This document shows, piece after piece, positions 10,301-17,439 of a stretch of DNA of 64,000 nucleotides. The notes beneath the pieces were generated by a model. That model ran no database searches and was not told where the DNA came from. It saw only the letters and a program-made list of their open reading frames with translations. Each line of letters starts with the position of its first letter. Position 1 is the first letter of the stretch. A program made the translations under genes and the position numbers. The DNA comes from JAIVJZ01 sp035645695 (GTDB lineage: Bacteria > Acidobacteriota > Blastocatellia > Pyrinomonadales > Pyrinomonadaceae). Location: NCBI GenBank assembly GCA_035645695.1, contig DASQMC010000080.1:1-64000 (forward strand), given 5' to 3'.

Positions 10301-10392
10301 GGGGGATGGAAGTTTTCAATTTCTATCAGGCAAGACCGGACGTGCAAGTCTGCCGCGCGCAACTCGGCGAGTTAATCGCCGGCGTCCGGTAA
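7372..10392 (+). CDS. Transmembrane Ser/Thr protein kinase with TPR array
   Basis: A 1006-residue Hanks-type kinase. The kinase domain runs from about residue 9 to 270, with GEGGMGVVYEA (P-loop), HRDVKPSN (catalytic loop), DFGLAK, and GTPLYLSPEQ in the activation segment. One transmembrane helix follows (about residues 325-350, AAVLVGIAVLAGFAWG). The rest is a long tetratricopeptide array with recurring A-x-x-x-Y and ALEL/AIES patterns, probably outside the membrane. ATG 7372 is chosen because the kinase homology begins there and AAGGA lies upstream. Longer starts would add unrelated sequence. Two small proteins sharing a motif follow directly and may be linked to it. Confidence 0.93.
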   Translation: MIGQTISHYRILEQIGEGGMGVVYEAEDTRLGRRVAIKIPSAAHDSHSHHARFLREARSISALSHAHIATLFDYGETADGRPFIVMELVNGRELGDLMRAGELSLARAIEIIADVAEALSEAHRRGIIHRDVKPSNVIIDERGEVKVLDFGLAKLINEEAEIDQNGVTLAGIKTRSDVMLGTPLYLSPEQAKAAPVDGRSDIFSLGALLYESITGRPAFSGATVAEIAGQVLHVTPPPPSQFNRLVPPELDRVTLKALAKQPEDRYQKAEELVADLRALSFHFSELDDTRTPTMISFVPGGSRTNAHRATSLTTLSDNLRRPRLSIAAVLVGIAVLAGFAWGASWLLRHKPHEPSEEAKAAYELGTNLLREGAYYQASRRLLQATTLDDKFVLAHARLAEALTELDDADGARDSMLRASSHAAESDALSQVDALRLEAIRATVSRNFTRAVGSYQQIARQMPGRADVYVDLGRAYERTDQLKEAIESYFEATNRDPKNATAYLRIGILATRQSNPASAISAFDKAEQIYKEYANTEGQTEVLYRRGYLSRTVGKLDEAHAQLQEALDMAKAGGNLSQRINTLLQLSAVATNKNNPEGAQAYASEAVELARANGMENLIALALVDLGNTFLGQGNYAEAEKYLKQGLMFAQRSNASRHAAKANGNLGSLRLQQGNTDEGIRYLQQALEFYSSGGYRKEEAQANALLGRAKRQKGNYEEALSAFEQTLKLAEQMADRSLAAVARSEIGNVLLQQDKYLEALQHFDESYKIDKSLNNELRSGYGLCNRGEVLWPLGRYDEARSMFEQALVVAEKPGGKNKELLAFIYQGQADMALSRRNFADAKTKAEQALAAAGAQNKMTSIEARRVLGLAQTFSGARAAGIETCKEALAGAREMGDPWLISNAQLALAEALLEGGQAAAALANAQEVQPIFARSGQKVSEWRASLVAARASNQAGNPGAARDYASRVTNLLAELQQKWGMEVFNFYQARPDVQVCRAQLGELIAGVR

Positions 10393-10435
10393 ACTTGTTT
10401 CCTAAGTTAAGTACATCTTGAAAGGAAATACGTAG

Positions 10436-10597
10436 ATGAGCGACAACGAGAACATACCGCAGGATCAGGAGACTGAAGAAGAGACAACGGACGACCTCAG
10501 CAGCAGCGCGTCGTCGGCGGCTGATTCGTCCGATACCGCGGCATCCGAAACCGACCCCCCGATCATTATTCAGGGTGGCTCCGGGACTTCCGGCTGA
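10436..10597 (+). CDS. Small acidic protein with DPPIIIQGG motif (53 aa)
   Basis: A short gene that I read directly from the sequence: ATG 10436 with AAAGGA 8-13 bases upstream, stop TGA at 10595. The first 40 residues are very acidic and rich in Ser, Thr, Glu and Asp (MSDNENIPQDQETEEETTDD at the start). They end in SETDPPIIIQGGSGTSG. The motif DPPIIIQGG is repeated exactly in the next small gene, so both are probably real and related. It begins 43 bases after the TPR-kinase stop on the same strand. The Gly-Gly near the C-terminus recalls double-glycine leader peptides, but nothing else shows that it is a precursor. Function unknown. Confidence 0.6.
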   Translation: MSDNENIPQDQETEEETTDDLSSSASSAADSSDTAASETDPPIIIQGGSGTSG

Positions 10598-10771
10598 ACC
10601 GGCACAACGCGAGCCGCCACAGACGAACAGGCGCGGAGGATCAGGCGTGTTGCATGCACGAAACCCCCGCGCCCAATCCTTATTCGTCAATCGTGGCGGC
10701 GTGAAGCGCAAAGTTTTATTGCACCTCACACCGCAAACCTCAACAGACCTCAACTGTAAAGGAGAATGAAC

Positions 10772-10996
10772 ATGAGCGTCCAGAATCCACTGGTAGTCGA
10801 AAGTGATCCTCCCATCATCATTCAGGGCGGCGGCTCGGTGAGCATCGTCGTCCCGCCGAACTTCACCGAACAGGCGGCGCGCGACAACGGGAAAGATTTC
10901 AAGAACGGCAACGTGAATCTGATCAGTTTGCAGATCGATGCAGGCCCGGTGATCCCCCTAACCAAGAACTCCAAAATCACCATCACCTATAAATGA
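10772..10996 (+). CDS. Small protein with DPPIIIQGG motif (74 aa)
   Basis: A 74-residue protein starting MSVQNPLVVESDPPIIIQGG. It then has a beta-type stretch (GSVSIVVPPNF), a polar middle, and a closing strand PLTKNSKITITYK. ATG 10772 has AAAGGAG at ideal spacing; the ATG two codons earlier is too close to it. It shares DPPIIIQGG and an MS-x-x-N start with the 53-residue protein upstream. The stretch after the motif could fold as a small beta domain. It is probably co-transcribed with the small gene and perhaps with the kinase. No family is recognised. Confidence 0.7.
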   Translation: MSVQNPLVVESDPPIIIQGGGSVSIVVPPNFTEQAARDNGKDFKNGNVNLISLQIDAGPVIPLTKNSKITITYK

Positions 10997-11005
10997 CGCG
11001 AGAAC

Positions 11006-11035
11006 GGGGGCGGCTCGCTTCACGGAGCCGCCCCC
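11006..11035 (+). terminator. GC-rich hairpin after the small genes
   Basis: A perfect 11-base-pair stem (11006-11016 with 11025-11035) starts ten bases after the small-gene stop. There is no long T-tract, so intrinsic termination is plausible but not certain. Confidence 0.55.
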
Positions 11036-11071
11036 ACGCTCGCGCCGAAAAAAGAGAGGCGGGTTTGCGTC

Positions 11072-12823
11072 CTAATCGGGCGCGCCCGCCTCTCGGTCTT
11101 TCCGGTAGAGGGCAACATAGCGCGCAAACTCTTTCGCGGGCGCGCCGTCGCTGTCGTTGATCTCGCCTCGGTGCGCCACGCGCGCGCGCTGTTCGCTGAA
11201 GGCGGCCTCGGCGATGTTGGCGAGCCACCAGAACGTGCCGCGCGCGCCGAGGTGTTCGCGCACGCGCTGGAAGATGCGCGGGTAGAGTTTGGCCGTGCGC
11301 CCGAGGAGGCTCTTGAGCGCGTCGAACGACATGCGATCCTGAAAGAGTTCGCGGCGCACGCGCACGTCCAACCCGTGCAGCGCGGCCATCACGGCGTTCA
11401 GCGTCTCGTTGACGTTCGCGGGCTGACCCTGCGGCGCGGGACGCAAAAATTCGGCGAGGCCGGACATTTGCGACACGCGCGGCGCGGGCGCGTTGATCTC
11501 TGAGAGCGCTCGTGCGTCGAGCAGGTCGGCGGCGAGCGCGAGGTCGGTCAGGTGCGTGAGCCGCCGCAACCCGCGCACGTCCGCGCCGGGAAAGGCGAGC
11601 GGGCTGATGACGCCCGCCGCGTCGCCCACGAGCATCACGCGGTCTTCGGCCATGCGCGGGCGCGTCTTCGGCCAGCCGCGCCTCGTCACGCCCGGCGCGT
11701 ATCCGAACAGCGGCCGCCCGACGCGCCACTGCGCGCCCGCACGCTTGTAACGCGGCAGTCCCTCGAAGTAATGCTCGAAGAGCGCGAGCAAAGACTTGTC
11801 GGCGGGCGAATCGACGGCATCGTAAAAAAAGAGGCGCGTCGCATACTCGTCGCGCGCACGCGCGCCCGCGAAGCCGTCCCAGATCAGTTGCCTGTGGTCG
11901 CGCGCGTCCTCGGTGCTCACCAGAATCTCGCCGACGTTGAAATCAACTTTGTCCGCCCCCTCGCCGCGCGCGAACCCGCGCGCCACCGTGCCGACCGAGG
12001 GCGCGACGTGTGTGAAGGCGCGACCGCCGTCGAACTGCCGCGCCACGGGCGAATGCACCCCGGTCGCGTCAACGAAAAGCCGCGCCGCGAACAGACGCCT
12101 CCTCCGCGCCCCGCCCCTCAAGGCGTCGCCGTTCGCGTCTTCCGTTTCGATGCACACGCGATCCGCTTCCACGTAGGCGCGCACGAAACGCAAATTCTCA
12201 AAGAGCGCGCAGCCTTCTGCCTCGCGGGCGCGGATTTTCGCGGCCGCCAGCCCCAGCAGCTTGTCCGCATCGACGGCCGCGTCGAGCACATTCTCCATCA
12301 AAAGCGGCGGAGTTTTGACGCGTGAAGCCGCGTCGTGAAACTTGACGAAGCCCGAGCGGTAACGGTTCACCACTGACGCCTCGATCTCCGCCTTCGTAAA
12401 CAGCCCGGCGCGCACAAACTCCGCGAGTTCCTCGTCGCACAAATTCCATGTGCGCCCACTGCCCCCGCGCCCGACCGTCCCGGCGTCGAAAACCATCACA
12501 CGCCGTTTGAAACGCGACCCGAGGACGGCCGCGTGGAGCAGACCGAGCGCGCCGCCCGCGTAAATGATCTCAAACTCGCCCTCGACCGCGAGACCGGCGG
12601 GCGGCGCGCCGCGCACGACCGCTTCACGCGCCGCGCGCTGCTGCTGGTTCTCCACGGTCTCGCGCCAGCGCGCCTCCGCGAGCCAGATGCGCCGCAGGTA
12701 ATTCTCGCGCTCGCCGAGCGCGCCGAAGTTCGCCACCGTCAAAGGGTAACGCTCGCGAAAATATTTGAGGTCGGGGGCGTCGCTCGCCTTCGCCGCATCG
12801 GGTGTCGTCGGAGCGGAAGTCAT
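11072..12823 (-). CDS. FAD-dependent oxidoreductase, lycopene-cyclase/halogenase-like fold
   Basis: A 583-residue flavoprotein-like enzyme. A variant dinucleotide motif IIYAGGALGLLHAAVL is followed by a strand ending VMVFDAG near residue 110. FVDATGVHSPVARQF and DRVMLVGDAAGVISPLAFPGAD near residue 400 are the second and third FAD blocks of the group that includes lycopene cyclases, geranylgeranyl reductases and flavin halogenases. No WxWxIP halogenase motif is visible, so halogenation is unlikely. About 75 residues precede the FAD fold. ATG 12823 is chosen because the longer frame adds low-complexity basic sequence. The substrate is unknown. It is convergent with the small-gene group. Confidence 0.75.
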   Translation of the reverse strand: MTSAPTTPDAAKASDAPDLKYFRERYPLTVANFGALGERENYLRRIWLAEARWRETVENQQQRAAREAVVRGAPPAGLAVEGEFEIIYAGGALGLLHAAVLGSRFKRRVMVFDAGTVGRGGSGRTWNLCDEELAEFVRAGLFTKAEIEASVVNRYRSGFVKFHDAASRVKTPPLLMENVLDAAVDADKLLGLAAAKIRAREAEGCALFENLRFVRAYVEADRVCIETEDANGDALRGGARRRRLFAARLFVDATGVHSPVARQFDGGRAFTHVAPSVGTVARGFARGEGADKVDFNVGEILVSTEDARDHRQLIWDGFAGARARDEYATRLFFYDAVDSPADKSLLALFEHYFEGLPRYKRAGAQWRVGRPLFGYAPGVTRRGWPKTRPRMAEDRVMLVGDAAGVISPLAFPGADVRGLRRLTHLTDLALAADLLDARALSEINAPAPRVSQMSGLAEFLRPAPQGQPANVNETLNAVMAALHGLDVRVRRELFQDRMSFDALKSLLGRTAKLYPRIFQRVREHLGARGTFWWLANIAEAAFSEQRARVAHRGEINDSDGAPAKEFARYVALYRKDREAGAPD

Positions 12824-12910
12824 ACGAAAAATGGAAAATCCTTTGGAACGGAGTTTTGCGAGCGGACACCTTAGCGCGCGCCGGTTACAAATCAATCACT
12901 AAAGAATCGG

Positions 12911-12984
12911 TTCATTGATTCATCGGTTCATTGATTCAATGAGGAAATAGAAATATTGAATCAATGAACCGATGAATCAATGAA
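12911..12984. repeat. Perfect 30-base inverted repeat of TTCATTGATTCA words
   Basis: The left arm 12911-12940 and right arm 12955-12984 are exact complements. Both are built from the words TTCATTGATTCA and TCGGTTCATTGA, with a 14-base loop. The hairpin lies just after the GlsB-like gene and upstream of the FAD enzyme, both on the minus strand, so it may end or separate their transcripts. Confidence 0.65.
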
Positions 12985-12993
12985 TCAATTCCT

Positions 12994-13272
12994 TCACCCT
13001 CGTCGGCCGCGCGTGATAAGGCTGATGACGGCGACGAACAGCGCCGCGCCGATGATTGACCAGACGACCGGGAAACTCTTGCCCCCGACGGGCACCATCA
13101 GCAATTCCGGCAGCCCCAACTGCCGCGCCAGCCACATCCCGAGAATCGCGCCGATGAAACCGAGCGCGATTGAGACGAGACAGCCGCCGCGCGAAAAACC
13201 GCTGATCGCCTGCCCGAGCGCGCCGCACACGCCCGCCACCAGCAACAAGATCAGTAAATCGATCCACGTCAT
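12994..13272 (-). CDS. GlsB/YeaQ/YmgE family small membrane protein
   Basis: A 92-residue membrane protein with three hydrophobic helices (about residues 5-22, 30-50 and 65-85). It has the glycine-rich family pattern GFIGAILGMWLARQLG and SIIGAALFVAVISLI. GlsB/YeaQ proteins are common, stress-associated inner-membrane proteins, sometimes labelled transglycosylase-associated. No enzymatic activity is known. Length and topology fit the family exactly. It is a stand-alone gene here. Confidence 0.85.
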   Translation of the reverse strand: MTWIDLLILLLVAGVCGALGQAISGFSRGGCLVSIALGFIGAILGMWLARQLGLPELLMVPVGGKSFPVVWSIIGAALFVAVISLITRGRRG

Positions 13273-13469
13273 GGCCTCAGCACCTCGTGTTTTAATTAAA
13301 CGTTAAAAGCCCCGGACAGTTTCTTCTTTCCAATTCCGGCGATTGTCCATATAATCGTTCGTGGCCGGGAGAATTGACAGGGCCACACACCCGTCGGAAG
13401 TTGTTGCTCGCGCTTGACGCCCCTGACCCTCAATAAATTTCACTCAAAGTTCAGGAGATTTTACCAGAG

Positions 13470-13871
13470 ATGCGCAAATTGTTTCTCGCTACCCTTATCA
13501 TCATCGCCACTTTCAGCGTCGCCGCGGCGCAGGATGCGGCCAACGCGTCGTCCAACCAGAGCGACATTCCCAACATGGGCAGAGCGCCGTCCCAGCCGAA
13601 CGGCATCGGACGGCTCGATGCGCGTGTCTTCGACCAGGCAGGAAATCCCGTGCGCGGCGCGTCGCTCAAACTCGAATCCGAGCGCTCGGACGGCTACTTC
13701 TGCGAGTCCTGGAACATGTCGGATGCGCGCGGCGTCTCCGTGCTGCCGCCGCTGCACATGGGCAGCCTCAAGTTGACCGTCAAAGCCAAAGGCTACGAGA
13801 CGCAAAAGATAAACGTCCCGGCCGACAGCCTCAACGAACCTTTCCGCATTACGCTCGTCAAAAAGAACTAG
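13470..13871 (+). CDS. Secreted protein with carboxypeptidase-regulatory-like domain
   Basis: A 133-residue exported protein. It has a signal peptide (residues 1-21, ending SVAAAQ), a short polar linker, and then a transthyretin-like beta-sandwich. The pattern RVFDQAGNPVRGASLKLESE, followed by a Gly/Ser turn, LKLTVKAKGYETQKINV and ITLVKK, is that of CarboxypepD_reg domains. These are non-catalytic modules frequent in surface proteins and TonB-linked receptors. Here the domain is the entire mature protein. The start has AGGAGATTTTACCAGAG upstream. The ligand is unknown. Confidence 0.8.
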   Translation: MRKLFLATLIIIATFSVAAAQDAANASSNQSDIPNMGRAPSQPNGIGRLDARVFDQAGNPVRGASLKLESERSDGYFCESWNMSDARGVSVLPPLHMGSLKLTVKAKGYETQKINVPADSLNEPFRITLVKKN

Positions 13872-13955
13872 CGCGAGCGCGGCCGGGCGGTGGCGCAGAA
13901 CGCGCCGCGACGGTTAATAACGTGAGTTCGATATAAGCGGATGCGCGTTCTTGCA

Positions 13956-14180
13956 GCCCCGTCAGGGGCGTAATAGTTGTAACCCACGGCGCAAGACGTG
14001 GGTGCGCGGTAGATACAATAGAGAAGCCCCGGCAGGGGCGAAAGAGATTCAACCTCGAAGTTCTTTCGCCCCTGCCGGGGCTTCTCTCATCCTGTGGCGG
14101 CTATCCCGACGGCTTGCGCCGTGGGCTACTGTCTGTCGCCCCTGCCGGGGCTTCTATCCGTCACCTCTGACGGGGCTACA
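13956..14180. repeat. REP-like cluster of GCCCCGGCAGGGGC palindromes
   Basis: Five related units (13956, 14026, 14062, 14135 and 14162) carry the core CCCCTGCCGGGGC or a variant (CCCCGTCAGGGG, CTCTGACGGGG). Two of them form a perfect 25-base inverted repeat (14021-14045 with 14062-14086). Between them are GGCGCAAGACGTGGG/GACGGCTTGCGCCGTGGG words. The cluster fills the gap between two convergent genes (13872-14267) and looks like the REP/BIME repeats scattered in many soil genomes. No protein-coding signal is seen. Confidence 0.7.
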
Positions 14181-14267
14181 TTGTTTATCGCTGCTCCGAC
14201 GCCCGTGCTCGGAAGAGAACGCGGGGAGTTTGTCATCAGCGAAGGGCGGGCGTCGCCGCGAACATTT

Positions 14268-14663
14268 TCAAGCGGAGGATTGTTTTAAGATCGAGATGTT
14301 TTGCCTGATGCGTTCTTCATCTTCGCCCGTCAGCGAAGGCTCGTAGAGCAACTTCTCGTACATCGAGAGGCTTTCGGCCGTCCAGCCTTTCTCGGCGAGA
14401 AAAGCGGCTTTGCGCTCGGCGGCGAAGTATCGCCCGTGCGGGCGCTCGTAGCCGATTGCACGGTCGTACCATGCCAGCGCGTCCGAGTCCTGCCCCTTCA
14501 TCCCGAAGATGATCGCCAAGTTGACGCACACGATCATCTTTTGGAAAAAGTCGAGTTCACATTCGATCAGTGGACGCAGGACGACGATGGCGTCGTCGTG
14601 CGCGGAGTTTTCCACGAGACGCGCCGCCAGAAACAGGGACTGTTCAAAGTGTTCGGTTTGCAT
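14268..14663 (-). CDS. TPR-containing cytosolic protein
   Basis: A 131-residue, all-helical protein with about three tetratricopeptide-like units. AARLVENSAHDDAIVVLRPLIE, VNLAIIFGMKGQDSDALAWYDRAI and AAFLAEKGWTAESLSMYEKLL each show the small-residue and aromatic TPR pattern (fragments given as positions of about 12-35, 46-70 and 85-108). It has no signal peptide. It lies 21 bases downstream of egtA on the same strand and is probably co-transcribed with the ergothioneine genes, though a functional link is unproven. TPR units normally bind proteins. Confidence 0.75.
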   Translation of the reverse strand: MQTEHFEQSLFLAARLVENSAHDDAIVVLRPLIECELDFFQKMIVCVNLAIIFGMKGQDSDALAWYDRAIGYERPHGRYFAAERKAAFLAEKGWTAESLSMYEKLLYEPSLTGEDEERIRQNISILKQSSA

Positions 14664-14684
14664 AAGAATTCGGTCTCCGCGTTT

Positions 14685-16136
14685 TCAGGCGATGCGCAGG
14701 TATTCAAAGACGCGCGGCATCGAGGCGTGCCACGAGCCGTGCCAGTTGCGAAGCAGAATGTCCGCCGGTGAAAGTTCGTCCGTGACGACCTGCTCGCGCA
14801 GCACGTCGAGGTAGGGCAACTCTTCCGGGGCGACGCGGCGCAAGCCTTCGACTGAGAGCGCGATTGATTCTTTCGCCAGCGCGAGCACGTCAACCCCTGC
14901 GGCGCGGGCGGCGAGCGCGTCGCGTGCGACCGCGGCGCGGAGTTCGAGCGCTTCCCGGCCGTTCAGGCGGGGCGCGAGCGAGAGGGCGTGCGATAGCGCC
15001 TCGGGACAGTAGAGCAGGCCTTTCCAGTAGGCTTGAAAGGCGAGCGCGTGGGCGAGCGAACCGCAATCCGCGCTGCGCAGTTCGATATGCTGTTTGAGTC
15101 GGGCGTCGGTGAAGATGGTGGTGAGATGATCCGCCCAGTCGCCGAAGACTGGCGAGAGCGCGCCCGCCCCGCGCGCGAGGAAGTCGCGGAATTTCACGCC
15201 CGCCGGGGCATCGGTATAGCTCCCGCCGCGCTGCGCGAAGATCATGGGCACGTCGAGCGCGTAGGCGATGAAAGAGGCGGGCGAGAAAGACTGTTCGCTC
15301 AGTGCTGGCGGCGAGATGCCTGTGCGGTCGGCGTCGGTCGCGAGCCACGCGGCGGCGCGCGTGGACTTGTAGCCGGAGAGACGCCCCCCTTCAAAAGGTG
15401 AGTTGGCGAAGATGGCCGTCGCGATTGGCGCGAGGCGGTTGCCGACGAGAAACTTCCGCGCGAGGTCGTCTTCCGCGCCGTAGTCGAGATTGGCTTGCAC
15501 GGAGCAGGTGCGCGTCATCATGTCCCACGCTCGCGCGCCGCGCGTGGCGAGGTAGGGACGCATCACGTCGTAGCGCAGCTTGGGAAACCATCGTTGCTCA
15601 TCAAGCGCGCGGAGCGGATCGAAGCCGACGGCGAGAAAGACGAAACGCTCCGCTTCGGCGATCTCGTGCAGGCGCGCGAGATAGCGTTTGACCTCGCTTT
15701 CGACATCGGACAACTTGCGTTGCGGCGCACCGGAGAACTCGATCTGCCCGCCCGGTTCGACCGTCAGGCGATTCATCTGCCCGGCGTTGGCCTCGACGAT
15801 GGTGCGCCCCTCGTAGACGAGATCATCGGACGAAGGGGCGAAGCCCGCGAGCACGCCCTGCACCTGTGCCGGGCTCAGGCGCGCCGGGTCGTCGCGGTCG
15901 CAGGCGTCGTATCCGAAGAGTTCAAACTCGATGCCGCACATCCACTGCGCGACGGGCTTCGCGCCGCGCCGCAAATTATCCTCGAAGAGCGGAGCGGAAG
16001 CCTCGCCGATGCGGTCGGTCAGGAGCGGGAAGCGAGAGCGGGCGTGCATCTGCGCGGGTTCGACGGGCTGCCCGGCGGAAGGATCGTCCGGCGGGCAACC
16101 GCTCGCCGCGTCTTCGCTGAGTTGGTCGTGGGTCAT
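14685..16136 (-). CDS. egtA: Glutamate-cysteine ligase of the EgtA type
   Basis: A 483-residue GCS2-type ligase. GIEFELFGYD (about residue 58) is the ATP/Mg and glutamate motif. VEPGGQIEFSGAP is the diagnostic second motif, and the later MTRTCSVQANLDYG and IELRSAD blocks complete the family pattern. EgtA makes gamma-glutamylcysteine, the sulfur donor of the mycobacterial-type ergothioneine pathway. It lies 16 bases after egtD on the same strand, with egtB divergent beyond that, which supports EgtA over a glutathione role. The start at 16136 is chosen because upstream residues overlap egtD and are shadow sequence. Confidence 0.88.
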   Translation of the reverse strand: MTHDQLSEDAASGCPPDDPSAGQPVEPAQMHARSRFPLLTDRIGEASAPLFEDNLRRGAKPVAQWMCGIEFELFGYDACDRDDPARLSPAQVQGVLAGFAPSSDDLVYEGRTIVEANAGQMNRLTVEPGGQIEFSGAPQRKLSDVESEVKRYLARLHEIAEAERFVFLAVGFDPLRALDEQRWFPKLRYDVMRPYLATRGARAWDMMTRTCSVQANLDYGAEDDLARKFLVGNRLAPIATAIFANSPFEGGRLSGYKSTRAAAWLATDADRTGISPPALSEQSFSPASFIAYALDVPMIFAQRGGSYTDAPAGVKFRDFLARGAGALSPVFGDWADHLTTIFTDARLKQHIELRSADCGSLAHALAFQAYWKGLLYCPEALSHALSLAPRLNGREALELRAAVARDALAARAAGVDVLALAKESIALSVEGLRRVAPEELPYLDVLREQVVTDELSPADILLRNWHGSWHASMPRVFEYLRIA

Positions 16137-16152
16137 AGGCGAAACGCTATCT

Positions 16153-17193
16153 TTACTCGCGGGCGACGAAGAGATTGCTGCTGAAACGACCCGCCGCGTC
16201 CGTCCAACGCCGCGTGCATGCGAAGCCTGTGCGCGCGGCAAGCGCGTCGAGTTCCTCGCGGTCATACTTGTAGGAGTTCTCCGTGTGGATGCGTTCGGCG
16301 GCGGCGAAACTGATCTGCATGTCGAGCGCGGGCAGGCGGACGACCTGCTCGCGCCTGCTCTCGATGTAAATTTCGACGCGCCCCGCATCCTCGTTATAAA
16401 AGGCGACGTGGCGGAAGGCGCGCACGTCGAAGTCTGCGTCGAACTCGCGGTTGAGGCGCACGAGTTGATTGAGGTTGAAGGCGGCGGTGATGCCGAGCGC
16501 GTCGTCGTAAGCGGCTTCCAGCGTCGCGCGGTCTTTCTTCAAGTCGGCGCCGAGCAGGAGCGCGTCGCCCGCACGAAGCACGCCGCGCAGCGAGAGCAAA
16601 AACCGCGCGGCGTCGTCGCGGTCGAAGTTGCCGATGTTCGAGCCGAGAAAGAGCGCGAGGAGGCGTTCGTCGCGCCCGTCGCGCTCGCCGCCGAGTCGCG
16701 CGAGCGCCGTGTCGTAATCGCTGGCGTAAGCCTCTATGCGAAGCGCGGGGTAAGTTTGGAGCAGGATGTCTGCGCTCGCTTCGAGCGCGGACGCGGAGAT
16801 GTCGACGGGGAGATAGAGCAAATCGGCCTGGCGTTTCAACAGGGCTTCGATGAGACGGCGCGTCTTCGTCGCGCTGCCGCTTCCCAACTCAAGGAGCGAG
16901 AGCGGCGCATCGTCCGGCGCCGTGGCGGCGGCGATGATCTCGACGGCATGGCGCGCGAGGATTTCGTTTTCGGCGCGCGTCAGGTAATACTCCGGCACGA
17001 GGCAGATGGCATCGAAGAGTTCGCTGCCGAGTTCGTCGTAAAAGTATTTGGGAAAGAGTTGTTTCGGCGAGGCGTTGAGGCCGTGCGCGGTGTCGCGGGC
17101 GAAGGCGGCGCGGGCGTCGGCGGTATCGAGCCTGTGAAGGCGCAGGCGCGCCGGGGCGGCGTGCGGGTCGTCGGCAGCAGCAGTGGGCGTCAT
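16153..17193 (-). CDS. egtD: L-histidine N-alpha-methyltransferase
   Basis: A 346-residue SAM-dependent methyltransferase of full EgtD length. FPKYFYDELGSELFDAIC is the EgtD-family N-terminal block, LELGSGSATKTR is the SAM-binding loop (about residue 97), and LFLGSNIGNFDRDDA and LLLGADLKKD follow. The Tyr/Asn histidine-site region (LNQLVRLNREF) is present. The enzyme trimethylates histidine to hercynine, the first step of ergothioneine synthesis. It is the first gene of the minus-strand egtD-egtA-TPR run. The promoter must lie in the roughly 250 bases shared with divergent egtB. Confidence 0.95.
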   Translation of the reverse strand: MTPTAAADDPHAAPARLRLHRLDTADARAAFARDTAHGLNASPKQLFPKYFYDELGSELFDAICLVPEYYLTRAENEILARHAVEIIAAATAPDDAPLSLLELGSGSATKTRRLIEALLKRQADLLYLPVDISASALEASADILLQTYPALRIEAYASDYDTALARLGGERDGRDERLLALFLGSNIGNFDRDDAARFLLSLRGVLRAGDALLLGADLKKDRATLEAAYDDALGITAAFNLNQLVRLNREFDADFDVRAFRHVAFYNEDAGRVEIYIESRREQVVRLPALDMQISFAAAERIHTENSYKYDREELDALAARTGFACTRRWTDAAGRFSSNLFVARE

Positions 17194-17348
17194 CGTCTTA
17201 TGGTTTCTTCAACTACGCGTTTCGGGTGCGCGGATTCGCCGCAAAGGGCATCCTCTCCGGTTTGTTGACACGCTTCGGCCCTTGCTCGTGGTTTTCGCAT
17301 GCTATCATAACTCGTCAAAGTTCACTGTCAACTAACAGCGGAGAGAGG

Positions 17349-17434
17349 GAGTTTCAGGTTTCAGGTTTCAAGTTTCAGGACTGGCGGGTTCTTCGTTCTG
17401 TAACTTGAAACCTGAAACCTGAAACCTGAAACTT
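17349..17434. repeat. Inverted repeat of TTTCAGG heptamers upstream of egtB
   Basis: The left arm (17353-17378) is tandem TTTCAGG/TTTCAAG words and the right arm (17402-17434) is tandem CCTGAAA words. The repeat ends about six bases before the egtB start codon, so an RNA stem here could affect translation of egtB. The same word is used at 54938-55018. Confidence 0.65.
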
Positions 17435-17439
17435 TTCTT

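Noticed and set aside
11072..12823. Flavin-dependent halogenase
   Set aside because: The FAD blocks fit the broad superfamily, but the WxWxIP halogenase motif is missing.
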